The position numbers and the translations under genes were made by a program. Shown in pieces: positions 46,355-54,977 of a stretch of 64,000 nucleotides of DNA. Below the pieces are notes generated by a model. The model worked only from the letters and a program-made list of their open reading frames with translations. It was not told where the DNA came from and made no database searches. The DNA lies in NCBI GenBank assembly GCA_040349255.1, contig JBEQUE010000051.1, forward strand, positions 1-64,000, in the 5' to 3' direction. Position 1 is the first letter of the stretch. Each line of letters starts with the position of its first letter. The DNA is from DATMER01 sp040349255 (GTDB taxonomy: Bacteria; Acidobacteriota; Thermoanaerobaculia; Multivoradales; UBA5704).

Positions 46355-47911
46355 ATGGCTACCGAGACGCCCAAGTTCTACCGGCCGGAGGACGTGGCGG
46401 AGATCCCCTACGCCGACCCCGGCGACTACCCCTACACGCGCGGCCTCTACTCCGAGATGTACCGCCGCCGCCACTGGACCATGCGCCAGTACGCCGGCTA
46501 CGCCAGCGCCGAGGAGTCCAACAAGCGCTACCGTTACCTGCTCGCCCAGGGGACCACCGGCCTCTCGGTCGCCTTCGACCTGCCGACCCAGATCGGCTAC
46601 GACTCCGACCACTCCCTCGCCCAGGGCGAGGTCGGCCGCGTCGGCGTCGCCATCTCGTCCATCGAGGACATGCGCCGGCTGTTCGACGGCATCCCGCTCG
46701 ACCAGGTCACCACCTCGATGACGATCAACGCCACGGCGTCGATCCTCCTCGCCCTCTACCTCGCGGTCGCCGAGGAGCAGGGGGTCTCGTGGGACAAGGT
46801 CGGCGGCACGGTCCAGAACGACATCCTCAAGGAGTACGCGGCCCGCGGCACCTACATCTATCCTCCCAAACCGTCCCTGAAACTCGTGACCGACGTCATC
46901 GCCTTCTGCGCCGACCGGGTCCCGAAGTGGAACACGATCTCGATCTCCGGCTACCACATGCGCGAGGCCGGCAGCACGGCGGTCCAGGAGGTCGCGTTCA
47001 CGCTCGCCCACGGCCTCGCCTACGTCGAGGCGGCGCTGGCGCGCGGGCTCGACATCGACGACTTCGCGCCCCGCCTGTCCTTCTTCTTCAACGCCCACAA
47101 CCACTTCCTGGAGGAGGTGGCGAAGTTCCGCGCCGCCCGGCGGCTCTGGGCCGAGCTCGTCAAGGAGCGGTTCTCTCCCAAGGACCCGCGCTCGCTCTGG
47201 CTGCGCTTCCACACCCAGACCGCGGGCTCGACCCTCACCGCCCAGCAGCCGCAGAACAACGTGGTGCGGGTGGCGATCCAGGCGCTCGCCGCGGTCTGCG
47301 GCGGCACCCAGTCGCTCCACACCAACTCGCTCGACGAGGCGCTCGGCCTGCCCACCGAGGAGGCCGCCCGCCTGGCCCTCCGCACGCAGCAGGTCATCGC
47401 CAACGAGAGCGGTGTCACCGACGTGGCCGACCCGCTCGGCGGCTCCTACGTCATCGAGGCCTGGACCGACGAGATCGCGACCCGGGCCCGCGACTACATC
47501 CGCCGCGTCGAGGAGATGGGCGGCGCCCTCGCGGCGCTGGAGCGCGGCTTCCAGCAGCGCGAGATCGCCGACGCCGCCTACCAGCACCAGCTCGCGGTCG
47601 AAGAGGGCCGGCAGAAGGTGGTCGGCGTCAACGCCTATACCCGCGAGGAGGAGCCCGCCACCGAGCTGCTGCGGATCGACCCGGCGGTCGAGCGCGAGCA
47701 GGTCGAGCGCCTCCAGGCCCTCCGCGCCCGCCGCCATGCCGACGGTACTGCCCGCGCTCAGGCCAGCCTCCGGGCTCTCGAAACCGCGGCGGGCGAGGAC
47801 AGGAACCTCATGCCGCCGATCCTCGACTGCGTCCGCGCCGAGGTCACCCTGGGTGAGATCGCGGACGCGCTGCGCAAGGTGTACGGCGAGTTCCGGGAGG
47901 CGGTGGACTAG
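46355..47911 (+). CDS. Methylmalonyl-CoA mutase, catalytic (TIM-barrel) subunit
   Basis: A 518-residue catalytic subunit of an adenosylcobalamin-dependent acyl-CoA mutase. Family segments: YPYTRGLYSEMYRRRHWTMR, YAGYASAEESNKRYRYLL, GLSVAFDLPTQIGYDSDH, TTSMTINATA, ISISGYHMREAGS and RTQQVIANESGVTDVADPLG. It ends without the cobalamin-binding domain, so a separate small B12 subunit is needed; none is in the window. Isobutyryl- or other mutase specificity cannot be excluded. ATG 46355 begins the conserved lead. Confidence 0.92.
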   Translation: MATETPKFYRPEDVAEIPYADPGDYPYTRGLYSEMYRRRHWTMRQYAGYASAEESNKRYRYLLAQGTTGLSVAFDLPTQIGYDSDHSLAQGEVGRVGVAISSIEDMRRLFDGIPLDQVTTSMTINATASILLALYLAVAEEQGVSWDKVGGTVQNDILKEYAARGTYIYPPKPSLKLVTDVIAFCADRVPKWNTISISGYHMREAGSTAVQEVAFTLAHGLAYVEAALARGLDIDDFAPRLSFFFNAHNHFLEEVAKFRAARRLWAELVKERFSPKDPRSLWLRFHTQTAGSTLTAQQPQNNVVRVAIQALAAVCGGTQSLHTNSLDEALGLPTEEAARLALRTQQVIANESGVTDVADPLGGSYVIEAWTDEIATRARDYIRRVEEMGGALAALERGFQQREIADAAYQHQLAVEEGRQKVVGVNAYTREEEPATELLRIDPAVEREQVERLQALRARRHADGTARAQASLRALETAAGEDRNLMPPILDCVRAEVTLGEIADALRKVYGEFREAVD

Positions 47912-47916
47912 ACAGC

Positions 47917-49557
47917 ATGCCGAACCCGATCTCCCCGGAGCTGGCCCAGGTCATCCTGGCCTCGATCGGCGACGGCGTCCTCGCCAGCGACGCCGACGGC
48001 AGGGTGGAGTACATGAACCCGGCGGCCGAGAAGCTCACCGGCTGGAGCCAGGACGAGGCCCGGGGCCGCCTCCTGTCCGAGGTCTTCCGTCTGACCGAAG
48101 AGGCGAGCGGCCAGGCTCTGGAGCATCGCGACGGCCGGCGCTACGCCGTGGAGATCGCCTCTACCCCGATCCACCCTGCGGACGGCAAACCCGCAGGCAC
48201 CGTGATCGTCTTCCAGGACGTGAGCGACCGCCGCCTGCTCGGCCTCCAGCTCGCCCACCAGGCCACCCACGACGAGCTCACCGGCCTGTTCAACCGCCAG
48301 GCGTTCGACAGCCACCTCCAGCGCGCCCTCGAAGAGACCCGCACCCGTGGCACCCACCACGCGCTCTGCTACCTGGACCTCGACCAGTTCAAGGTCGTCA
48401 ACGAGACCTGCGGCCACCTGGCCGGCGACGAGCTGCTCTGCCGGGTGACCTCGATCCTCCAGGACACCATGCGCGAGACCGACCTCGTGGCGCGCCTCGG
48501 CGGCGACGAGCTCGCCGTGCTCCTGCCCCGTACCCCCCTCGCCGAGGCCGAAGCCCGGGTGGCCCGATTTCACCAGGCCCTGCAGGTCTTCCGCTTCACC
48601 TGGCGCGACAAGACGTTCACCGTCACCGCCAGCATCGGCCTCGTGCCGATCACCCCGGAGTTCCGGACCGTCAACCACCTCCTGTCGGCCGCCGACCACG
48701 CCTGCTACGTGGCCAAGGAGAAAGGCCGCAACCGCATCCAGGTCTACCAGGAGGACGACGGCGTGTTCGTCCAGCGCCAGGGCGAGATGAGCTGGGTGGT
48801 GCGCATCCAGGAGACCCTGGAGCAGAACCGCTTCCGGCTGTTCTCCCAGGCCATCCAGCCGCTGTCGAAGGCGGCCTCGCGGGGGATCTACTTCGAGGTC
48901 CTGCTGCGCATGGTGGAAGAGGACGGCCGCATCCACCTGCCGAGCGACTTCATCCGCGCCGCCGAGCGCTACGGCCTGATGCAGAACCTCGACCGCTGGG
49001 TCCTGCGCGAGTGCCTGCGCACCCTGCGCAGCCAGCCGCCGCCGTTCCTGGACCTCCTTCACCTGTGCTCGATCAACCTGTCCGGGGCTTCGGTCGGCGA
49101 CGAGGGTTTCCTCGATTTCCTGGAGGAGGAGCTGGCGGCCTCCGGCGTGCCGGCGGAGAAGGTCTGCTTCGAGATCACCGAGACCGCGGCCATCGCGAGC
49201 TTCAGCCAGGCCGAGCGCCTGCTCACCCGTCTCTCCGCCCGCGGCGCGCGCTTCGCGCTCGACGACTTCGGCAGCGGCATGGCCTCCTACAGCTACCTCA
49301 AGGACCTGCCGGTGAGCATCCTCAAGATCGACGGCCGGTTCGTCAAGGACATCGTGACCGATCCGATGGACCTGGCCATGGTCGAGTCCATCAACCAGGT
49401 CGGCCACGTGATGGGCCTGCTCACCGTGGCCGAAGGCATCTCCAGCAGCGCCGTGGTCGGGAAGCTGCGCTCGGTGGGCGTGGACTACGCCCAGGGCCAC
49501 TGGATCAGCCCTCCCCGGCCGCTCGGCGAGTCCTGTGCCGTTGCGTCCAGACGTTGA
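47917..49557 (+). CDS. PAS-GGDEF-EAL cyclic-di-GMP turnover protein
   Basis: A 546-residue cytoplasmic protein. PAS domain (~8-110, ILASIGDGVLASDADGRVEY), GGDEF (~120-285) with DELTGLFNRQAF and the signature as RLGGDELAVLL, and EAL (~300-535) with YFEVLLRM in place of the usual E-A-L, SINLSG, FEITET, ALDDFGSG, LKIDGRFV, AEGISS and YAQGHW. Metal and catalytic positions of EAL look mostly kept apart from the Ala-to-Val change, and GGDEL is a tolerated variant. Both activities may be present. It follows the mutase gene after 5 bases. Confidence 0.92.
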   Translation: MPNPISPELAQVILASIGDGVLASDADGRVEYMNPAAEKLTGWSQDEARGRLLSEVFRLTEEASGQALEHRDGRRYAVEIASTPIHPADGKPAGTVIVFQDVSDRRLLGLQLAHQATHDELTGLFNRQAFDSHLQRALEETRTRGTHHALCYLDLDQFKVVNETCGHLAGDELLCRVTSILQDTMRETDLVARLGGDELAVLLPRTPLAEAEARVARFHQALQVFRFTWRDKTFTVTASIGLVPITPEFRTVNHLLSAADHACYVAKEKGRNRIQVYQEDDGVFVQRQGEMSWVVRIQETLEQNRFRLFSQAIQPLSKAASRGIYFEVLLRMVEEDGRIHLPSDFIRAAERYGLMQNLDRWVLRECLRTLRSQPPPFLDLLHLCSINLSGASVGDEGFLDFLEEELAASGVPAEKVCFEITETAAIASFSQAERLLTRLSARGARFALDDFGSGMASYSYLKDLPVSILKIDGRFVKDIVTDPMDLAMVESINQVGHVMGLLTVAEGISSSAVVGKLRSVGVDYAQGHWISPPRPLGESCAVASRR

Positions 49558-49615
49558 GCGGATGACAGACAACCTCTTGTGCCTGTAGGATGTGGCACTC
49601 TCATCAGGAGGCCGC

Positions 49616-51163
49616 ATGTCGGAAACGATCGCCGCGACGCCGCGCCGCACCGAGGAGGAGACAACCGGTTTCGTCCGGGAGCTGGGGCTCCTGGACTCCA
49701 CGATGATCGTCGCCGGGTCCATGATCGGCTCCGGCATCTTCATCGTGCCGGCCGAGATCACCCGCCAGGTGGGATCGGGCGGATGGCTGCTCATGGTCTG
49801 GCTGGTGACCGGCCTGCTCACCGTCTCCGCCGCCCTGTCCTACGGCGAGCTGGCGGCCATGATGCCGAAGGCCGGCGGCCAGTACGTCTACCTGCGCGAG
49901 GCCTACTCGCCGCTCTGGGGCTTCCTCTACGGCTGGACCCTGTTCCTGGTCATCCAGACCGGCACCATCGCCGCCGTGGCCGTGGGCTTCGCCCGCTTCC
50001 TCGGGGTGCTGTTCCCGAAGGTCTCCCCCGACTCCTACGTGATCGCTCCGATCGACCTGTCGGGCAGCTACGCGCTCAGCCTCTCGACCCAGCAGCTCGT
50101 GGCGATCCTCCTGCTGCTCTTCCTGACCTGGCTCAACACGCGCGGCATCCGCCTGGGCAAGATGATCCAGAACCTGTTCACCTCGGCGAAGACCGCTTCG
50201 CTCTTCGTCCTGATCCTGCTCGGAGTCCTGGTGGGGCGCAACGCCGGGGCGATCGCCGACAACTTCGGCAACCTCTGGACGCCGCGCAACGCCGTGCCGA
50301 TCGAGGCCGGGATCGCCGGCGCGCCGGTCGCCCTCGCCACGGCCGGGGCCTTCGGCCTGTTCATCGCCTTCTGCGTGGCGCAGGTGGGCTCGCTGTTCTC
50401 CGCCGACGCCTGGAACAACATCACCTTCACCGCCGGCGAGGTGAAGAACCCGCGGCGCAACATCCCCCTTTCGCTCGCCGCCGGCACGTCCCTGGTGATC
50501 GGGCTCTACCTGCTCGCCAACCTGGCCTATCTCTGCGTGCTGCCGCTCGACGCCATCCAGAACGCGGCCGACGACCGGGTGGCGACCGCGGCTCTCCAGG
50601 TGATCTTCGGGCCGGTGGGCGCCTCGATCATGGCGGTGGCCATTCTCATCTCGACCTTCGGCTGCAACAACGGCCTGATCCTGGCCGGCGCGCGGGTCTA
50701 CTACGCCATGGCCTGCGACCGGCTGTTCTTCCGCCGCACGGGCACGCTCAACTCCCGGCACGTGCCCGCCTTCGGCCTCGTTCTCCAATGCGCCTGGGCC
50801 TCGCTCCTGGTGCTGGCGCGCACCCGCACGGTCGATGCCGCCGGCCAGGCGACCTATGGCAACCTGTACGGCCGGCTGCTCGACTACGTCGTGTTCGCGG
50901 TGCTGATCTTCTACATCCTGACGATCGCCGGGATCTTCGTCCTGCGCCGGAAGCGGCCGGACGCGGAGCGGCCCTACCGGGCGTTCGGCTACCCGGTGGT
51001 GCCGGTCCTCTACATCCTGGCGGCGACCGCGATCTCGCTCGTGCTGCTGGTCTACCGGACCCAGACCAGCCTGCCGGGACTGCTCATCGTCCTGACCGGA
51101 ATTCCCGTGTTTTTCCTCTGGCGGCGGACCGGCGTTCCGGCCCGCAGTCCGGAAGGCTCATGA
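49616..51163 (+). CDS. APC-family amino acid permease (LAT-like)
   Basis: A 515-residue permease with about 12 helices. The N terminus shows LLDSTMIVAGSMIGSGIFIV (helix 1 glycine-rich loop), then LSYGELAAMMPKAGGQYVYL. CAGGAGG precedes ATG 49616, which was preferred to an earlier in-frame ATG. The C terminus has the LRRKRPDAERPYRAFGYPV block common in LAT-type transporters. It sits 28 bases before another APC permease of a different subfamily. Confidence 0.88.
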   Translation: MSETIAATPRRTEEETTGFVRELGLLDSTMIVAGSMIGSGIFIVPAEITRQVGSGGWLLMVWLVTGLLTVSAALSYGELAAMMPKAGGQYVYLREAYSPLWGFLYGWTLFLVIQTGTIAAVAVGFARFLGVLFPKVSPDSYVIAPIDLSGSYALSLSTQQLVAILLLLFLTWLNTRGIRLGKMIQNLFTSAKTASLFVLILLGVLVGRNAGAIADNFGNLWTPRNAVPIEAGIAGAPVALATAGAFGLFIAFCVAQVGSLFSADAWNNITFTAGEVKNPRRNIPLSLAAGTSLVIGLYLLANLAYLCVLPLDAIQNAADDRVATAALQVIFGPVGASIMAVAILISTFGCNNGLILAGARVYYAMACDRLFFRRTGTLNSRHVPAFGLVLQCAWASLLVLARTRTVDAAGQATYGNLYGRLLDYVVFAVLIFYILTIAGIFVLRRKRPDAERPYRAFGYPVVPVLYILAATAISLVLLVYRTQTSLPGLLIVLTGIPVFFLWRRTGVPARSPEGS

Positions 51164-51191
51164 CCCCAACTTTCCTGGAGGCCTAGATTCC

Positions 51192-52757
51192 ATGGCAAAA
51201 AACATCTTTGCCAGAAAGCCCCTCGAGATGCTCCTGGCCGAGGCCAAGGACGACAACCGGCTGCGCCGGGTCCTCGGTCCGGTCCAGCTCTCCGCTCTTG
51301 GGGTGGGCGCCATCATCGGCGCGGGCATCTTCGTCGCGACCGGCGAGGCGGCCCACAACATCGCCGGCCCGGCGCTGATGCTCTCCTACGTCGTCGCCGG
51401 CATCACCTGCATCTTCGCGGCGCTCTGCTATGCGGAGTTCGCTTCCATGGTGCCGGTCGCCGGCTCGGCGTACACCTATGCCTACGCAACCCTCGGCGAG
51501 CTGTTCGCCTGGATCATCGGCTGGGATCTGGTCCTGGAGTACGCGGTGGGAAGCGCGACCGTGGCCAACGGATGGTCGGGATACTTCCAAAGCGTCATGG
51601 CCAAGGCGGGGCTCGTCCTGCCGAAGATCTTCCAGGAAGCCCCGATCCGCTACGACGCGGCGACCGGCGAGTTCGTCTCGACCGGCTCGTACATCAACCT
51701 GACGGCGATCATCATCGTCACCATCGTCACCATCATCCTCGTGAAGGGGATCTCCGAGAGCGCCAGCTTCAACGCCGCGATGGTCGCGGTCAAGCTGGCC
51801 GCCGTGCTGTTCGTGATCGGCGTCGGCGCCTTCTACGTCAACCCGGACAACTGGCATCCCTTCGCCCCGTATGGATGGACCGGCCTGAGCTTCTTCGGCA
51901 AGCACGTCGCCGGCCAGGCCGATGCCGGCGGTACACCGCTCGGCATGCTCGCGGGCGCGGCCATCATCTTCTTCGCCTACATCGGCTTCGACTCGGTGTC
52001 CACGCACACCGAGGAGGCGAAGAACCCGCAGCGCGACGTGCCGATCGGCATCATCGCCTCGCTGCTCATCTGCACCGTGCTCTACATCGCCGTGGTCGCG
52101 GTCCTGACCGGCATGGTCAGGTACGACCAGATCGACGTCGCGGCCGGCGTCAGCGACGCGTTCAAGCAACAAGGGCTCGGGGTCGCGGAGGTCATCATCG
52201 CGATCGCCGGCGTGGCCGGCATCACCTCGGTGCTGCTGGTCATGATGCTCTCCGGCCCGCGCGTGTTCCTGGCCATGGCCCGCGACGGCCTGGTCCCCAA
52301 GGGCTTCTTCGGCGACGTCCATCCGAAGTTCCGCACGCCCTGGCGGTCGACGATCCTGGTCGGGGTGTTCGTCTGCGTCCTGACCGGCTTCCTGCCGCTC
52401 GGCTTCCTCCTCCACCTGACCAACATCGGCACCCTGTTCGCGTTCGTCATCGTGTGCGCCGCGGTGCTCATCATGCGCAAGAAGTACCCCGACGCCGAGC
52501 GGCCGTTCAAGTGCCCGTGGGTGCCGGTGGTGCCGGTCCTGGGCATCCTCTCCTGCCTGATGCTGATGTTCTCGCTGCCGGCGGACAACTGGCTGCGGCT
52601 CCTGGTCTGGCTGCTCATCGGCTTCGTGATCTACTTCGCGTACGGCCGGCACCACAGCGTGATGGCCACCCACACCCTGCACGAGGCGGCGAAGCACGGC
52701 ATCTCGCCGCAGCAGAGCCTGCACAGCCCGCACAAGCACCCGGAGGACCGCGAGTAG
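51192..52757 (+). CDS. APC-family amino acid permease (cationic amino acid transporter type)
   Basis: A 521-residue permease, paralogous to the one at 34211-35941. NIFARKPLEMLLAEAKDD is the typical cytosolic lead, followed by GVGAIIGAGIFVATGEAA, YAEFASMVPVAGSAYTYAYA and GWDLVLEYAVGSA. The tail ends with a His-rich stretch. Well defined at 3' by a GNRA-loop terminator. Confidence 0.9.
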   Translation: MAKNIFARKPLEMLLAEAKDDNRLRRVLGPVQLSALGVGAIIGAGIFVATGEAAHNIAGPALMLSYVVAGITCIFAALCYAEFASMVPVAGSAYTYAYATLGELFAWIIGWDLVLEYAVGSATVANGWSGYFQSVMAKAGLVLPKIFQEAPIRYDAATGEFVSTGSYINLTAIIIVTIVTIILVKGISESASFNAAMVAVKLAAVLFVIGVGAFYVNPDNWHPFAPYGWTGLSFFGKHVAGQADAGGTPLGMLAGAAIIFFAYIGFDSVSTHTEEAKNPQRDVPIGIIASLLICTVLYIAVVAVLTGMVRYDQIDVAAGVSDAFKQQGLGVAEVIIAIAGVAGITSVLLVMMLSGPRVFLAMARDGLVPKGFFGDVHPKFRTPWRSTILVGVFVCVLTGFLPLGFLLHLTNIGTLFAFVIVCAAVLIMRKKYPDAERPFKCPWVPVVPVLGILSCLMLMFSLPADNWLRLLVWLLIGFVIYFAYGRHHSVMATHTLHEAAKHGISPQQSLHSPHKHPEDRE

Positions 52758-52782
52758 CAGCAGAGTCGCGGATCGAGTTGGA

Positions 52783-52812
52783 AAGGGCGGCCGCAAGGCC
52801 GCCCTTCGTGTC
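52783..52812 (+). terminator. Intrinsic terminator after the APC permease
   Basis: AAGGGCGGCC (52783-52792), GCAA tetraloop, GGCCGCCCTT (52797-52806), then CGTGTCTT. Ten perfect base pairs with a GNRA loop; the T tract is short. Confidence 0.75.
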
Positions 52813-52847
52813 TTGATCCCCCGAATTGAAATGGCTATTCTAGCCAT
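52813..52847 (+). promoter_or_regulatory. Promoter and palindromic operator of the first Phd/VapC pair
   Basis: TTGATC (52813-52818) and TATTCT (52836-52841), 17-base spacer. ATGGCTA-TTC-TAGCCAT (52831-52847) is a perfect 7-bp inverted repeat covering the -10 and ending one base before the antitoxin ATG, the expected place for antitoxin autorepression. The predicted start point falls on the ATG, so the message may be leaderless. Confidence 0.65.
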
Positions 52848-53147
52848 ATGAAGACAGCCACCCTTACCGAAACGAAGAATCACCTCAGCTCGCTCATCGA
52901 TCAGGTCCGCCACGGCGAAACCATCCTGATCCTGGATCGGGGCCGCGCGGTGGCTCGTCTGGCTTCCGTTCTGGCTGAGGAAAGTGCCGCTCCTGAGGGA
53001 AGGGTCGAGCGTCTGGAACGGCAGGGAATCCTGCACCGGGCTCAGGCGTCAAAGGGACCGGATCTCTTCCAACGTCCGCGACCGGTGGCTCGCGAAGGCG
53101 CCAGCGTGCTGCAGGAGCTCCTGGATGAACGGAGCAGCGGGCGGTGA
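52848..53147 (+). CDS. Phd/YefM-family antitoxin
   Basis: A 99-residue antitoxin. The N-terminal Phd fold reads TATLTETKNHLSSLIDQVRH, then ILILDRGRAVARLASV; this part dimerises and binds DNA. The C-terminal half (EGRVERLERQGIL onward) would be the toxin-neutralising tail. An operator lies immediately upstream, and the stop overlaps the toxin GTG (GTGA). Confidence 0.88.
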   Translation: MKTATLTETKNHLSSLIDQVRHGETILILDRGRAVARLASVLAEESAAPEGRVERLERQGILHRAQASKGPDLFQRPRPVAREGASVLQELLDERSSGR

Positions 53148-53587
53148 GATTCTGGGACAGCTCGGCCCTGGTGCCGCTCCTGGTTGAAGAGGAGACCAGC
53201 AAACCTTTGGAAGCCCTGTTCCGGGACGAGCAGAGCGTCGCCGTGTGGTGGGGCGCCGAGGTCGAATGCGCTTCCGCGGCGGCGCGGCTCGAACGGATGG
53301 GCAAGCTCACCGCGGCCGAGACGAGCGACGTGTTTCAGCAGCTCCAGAAGCTCGCCCAGGTCTGGCATCTTGTCGATCCAGTGGAGACGATCCGAGTCTC
53401 CGCCAAACGCTTTCTCCGCGTCCATGACATCCGTGCCGCGGATGCCCTGCAGCTTGCCGCTGCCTTCCTGGCTGCTGAAGGACGCCCCGCAAGCCTTGAG
53501 GTCGTCTGCCTGGATGACCGGCTGGTCACGGCCGCTCGCCGAGAAGGCTTTCAGGTTGTAGACCGTTCTTCCCTGCTGGGCCAGTAA
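53144..53587 (+). CDS. vapC: PIN-domain toxin (VapC family)
   Basis: A 147-residue ribonuclease toxin. PIN acidic residues are visible: Asp5 in RFWDSSALV, Glu in WWGAEVECA, Asp in IRAADALQLAAA and Asp in VVCLDDRLV. The toxin starts with GTG at 53144 overlapping the antitoxin stop. VapC toxins usually cut tRNA or rRNA; target here is unknown. It belongs to the same accessory island as the ImmA fragment and the 42-bp array. Confidence 0.9.
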   Translation: MRFWDSSALVPLLVEEETSKPLEALFRDEQSVAVWWGAEVECASAAARLERMGKLTAAETSDVFQQLQKLAQVWHLVDPVETIRVSAKRFLRVHDIRAADALQLAAAFLAAEGRPASLEVVCLDDRLVTAARREGFQVVDRSSLLGQ

Positions 53588-53884
53588 GCGAAAGCTGAAG
53601 CTGGCGCCGATCGGCGAGTACGAGCCGCAGGAGTACCTGTCACGGTTCATGGCACGTTCCGCCAGATCGAGCTGGAGATGCCCAACCTCTCGATCCAGAA
53701 CGAGATCAGCGTTGCCGAGGTGCCTTGGATGAAGGGCGGGAAGGCACGGGCGGCCAAGCTATCGCCCGAGGAGCGAAAGGAGATCACCGGAGGCGGCGGC
53801 GAGATGGAGGGATCGGGATTGACCGCCTTTATAGTTTTTCGACCTCATCTGTGGTAGCGTTTCTATAAAGCCCTGTCCGGTTGA
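53588..53884 (+). pseudogene. Non-coding stretch with a decayed gene remnant
   Basis: Between the toxin stop and the ImmA frame there is no convincing gene. A frame from 53592 reads KLKLAPIGEYEPQEYLSRF and then a different frame from 53648 to the TAG at 53855 reads HGTFRQIELEMPNLSIQNEI, as if a protein were broken by a frameshift near 53645. A 59-codon ORF (53678-53857) is the best intact piece. I do not recognise a family. Debris from a former mobile or defence gene is an inference. Confidence 0.35.
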
Positions 53885-53968
53885 CCTGAGCTTCCACCAG
53901 TACGGCTTCCCGACCTTGAAGGACAACCTCCTGAGCTTGCGGCGCAAGTAATTCGGGCGGAGTGGCTG

Positions 53969-54640
53969 TTGGGCGAAAAGCCCATTCCGAACATGATTCA
54001 CCTATTAGAGTCTCGCGGAGCCCTGGTGTTTTCACTGGCACAGGACTGCCATGAGTTGGACGCGTTCTCATTCTGGTCCGGCAAACGGCCTATAGTCCTT
54101 CTCAACACGATGAAAACTGCGGAGCGCAGCCGGATTGATGCGGCGCACGAACTGTTTCATTTGGTCGCACACAAGGAAGAAACAGGGAAAGCAGAGGAAG
54201 AAGACGCGGATGCTTTCGCTGGCGCATTGCTGATGCCTCAGAACGACCTGCGGCAACGTATTCCGCGAGTGCTTGGATTGAACCAGTTAATAGAAGCGAA
54301 GGCCCGATGGGGCGTATCGCTGGCGGCGCTGGTATATCGGCTGCACAAGGTCTACCTCTGTACAGAGTGGCAATACCGTACGCTTTTCATGGAGTTGTCT
54401 AAGCGGGGCTATCGATCGTCAGAACCAAACTCGATTCCTCGCGAGGGATCAGCCTTACTCTCGAAGGTCTTCGAAGTCCTCCGAGCCCAGGGAATCACCC
54501 CGCGCCGCATCGCAAGCGAGCTAGGGCTTTCCCTTGGGCAGTTGCAGGAGCTTCTCCTTGGCCTAGGCGCGGCCTTTCTCAGCTTCGAGGGTGGCGGAAA
54601 TAGCAATCGAGGCGGACGAGACCACCTCCGCTTGGTCTGA
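53969..54640 (+). CDS. ImmA/IrrE-family metallopeptidase lacking its N-terminal HTH half
   Basis: The zinc motif is DAAHELFHLVAHKE (HELFH at residues 60-64), followed by EEEDADAFAGALLMP, the IrrE third-ligand region, and a C-terminal helical part. TTG 53969 is the first usual start, but the frame is open from 53885, just after a TGA, and LPPVRLPDLEGQPPELAAQ encoded there matches the linker that normally joins an XRE-type HTH to this domain. The HTH itself is missing, so the gene is probably 5'-truncated. Codon use is less GC-rich than the neighbours, suggesting transfer. Such peptidases usually cleave a cognate repressor or antitoxin. Confidence 0.7.
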   Translation: MGEKPIPNMIHLLESRGALVFSLAQDCHELDAFSFWSGKRPIVLLNTMKTAERSRIDAAHELFHLVAHKEETGKAEEEDADAFAGALLMPQNDLRQRIPRVLGLNQLIEAKARWGVSLAALVYRLHKVYLCTEWQYRTLFMELSKRGYRSSEPNSIPREGSALLSKVFEVLRAQGITPRRIASELGLSLGQLQELLLGLGAAFLSFEGGGNSNRGGRDHLRLV

Positions 54641-54680
54641 AGGCCGCCAATACTGGCTGGGTCAAATAAGCCACTACCGC

Positions 54681-54974
54681 ATCGGACAGGGATCGGTCCG
54701 TTCCCTGTTCGTTTTGTCTCTCATCGGACAGGGATCGGTCCGTTCCCCGTCCGTTTTGCCTCTCATCGGACAGGGATCGGTTCGTTCCCTGTCCGTTTTG
54801 CCTCCCATCGGACAGGGATCGGTTCGTTCCCTGTCCGTTTTGCCTCCCATCGGACAGGGATCGGTTCGTTCCCCGTCCGTTTTGCCTCTCATCGGACAGG
54901 GATCGGTTCGTTCCCCGTCCGTTTTGTCTCTCATCGGACAGGGATCGGTTCGTTCCCTGTCCGTTTTGCCTCCG
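54681..54974. repeat. Seven tandem 42-bp units, each a terminator-like hairpin
   Basis: Units begin at 54681, 54723, 54765, 54807, 54849, 54891 and 54933. Each has CGGACAGGGA, a 9-base loop TCGG(T/C)(T/C)CGT, and TCCCTGTCCG, then TTTTG(C/T)CTC. In the full-consensus units the stem is 10 perfect bp followed by TTTT on the plus strand; units with TCCCCGTCCG have one A-C mismatch on plus RNA but a G-U pair on minus RNA. The array separates the convergent ImmA gene and the DUF4340 gene, ending 3 bases before the latter's stop. Because 42 is a multiple of three, both strands show 14-residue peptide repeats (for example IGQGSVRSLSVLPP and MGGKTDRERTDPCP). Confidence 0.92.
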
Positions 54975-54977
54975 GGA

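Noticed and set aside
54674..54934. Minus-strand 86-residue repeat peptide
   Set aside because: An ATG recurs in every unit, but no leader or start signal is evident, and the hairpin stem explains the conservation better.
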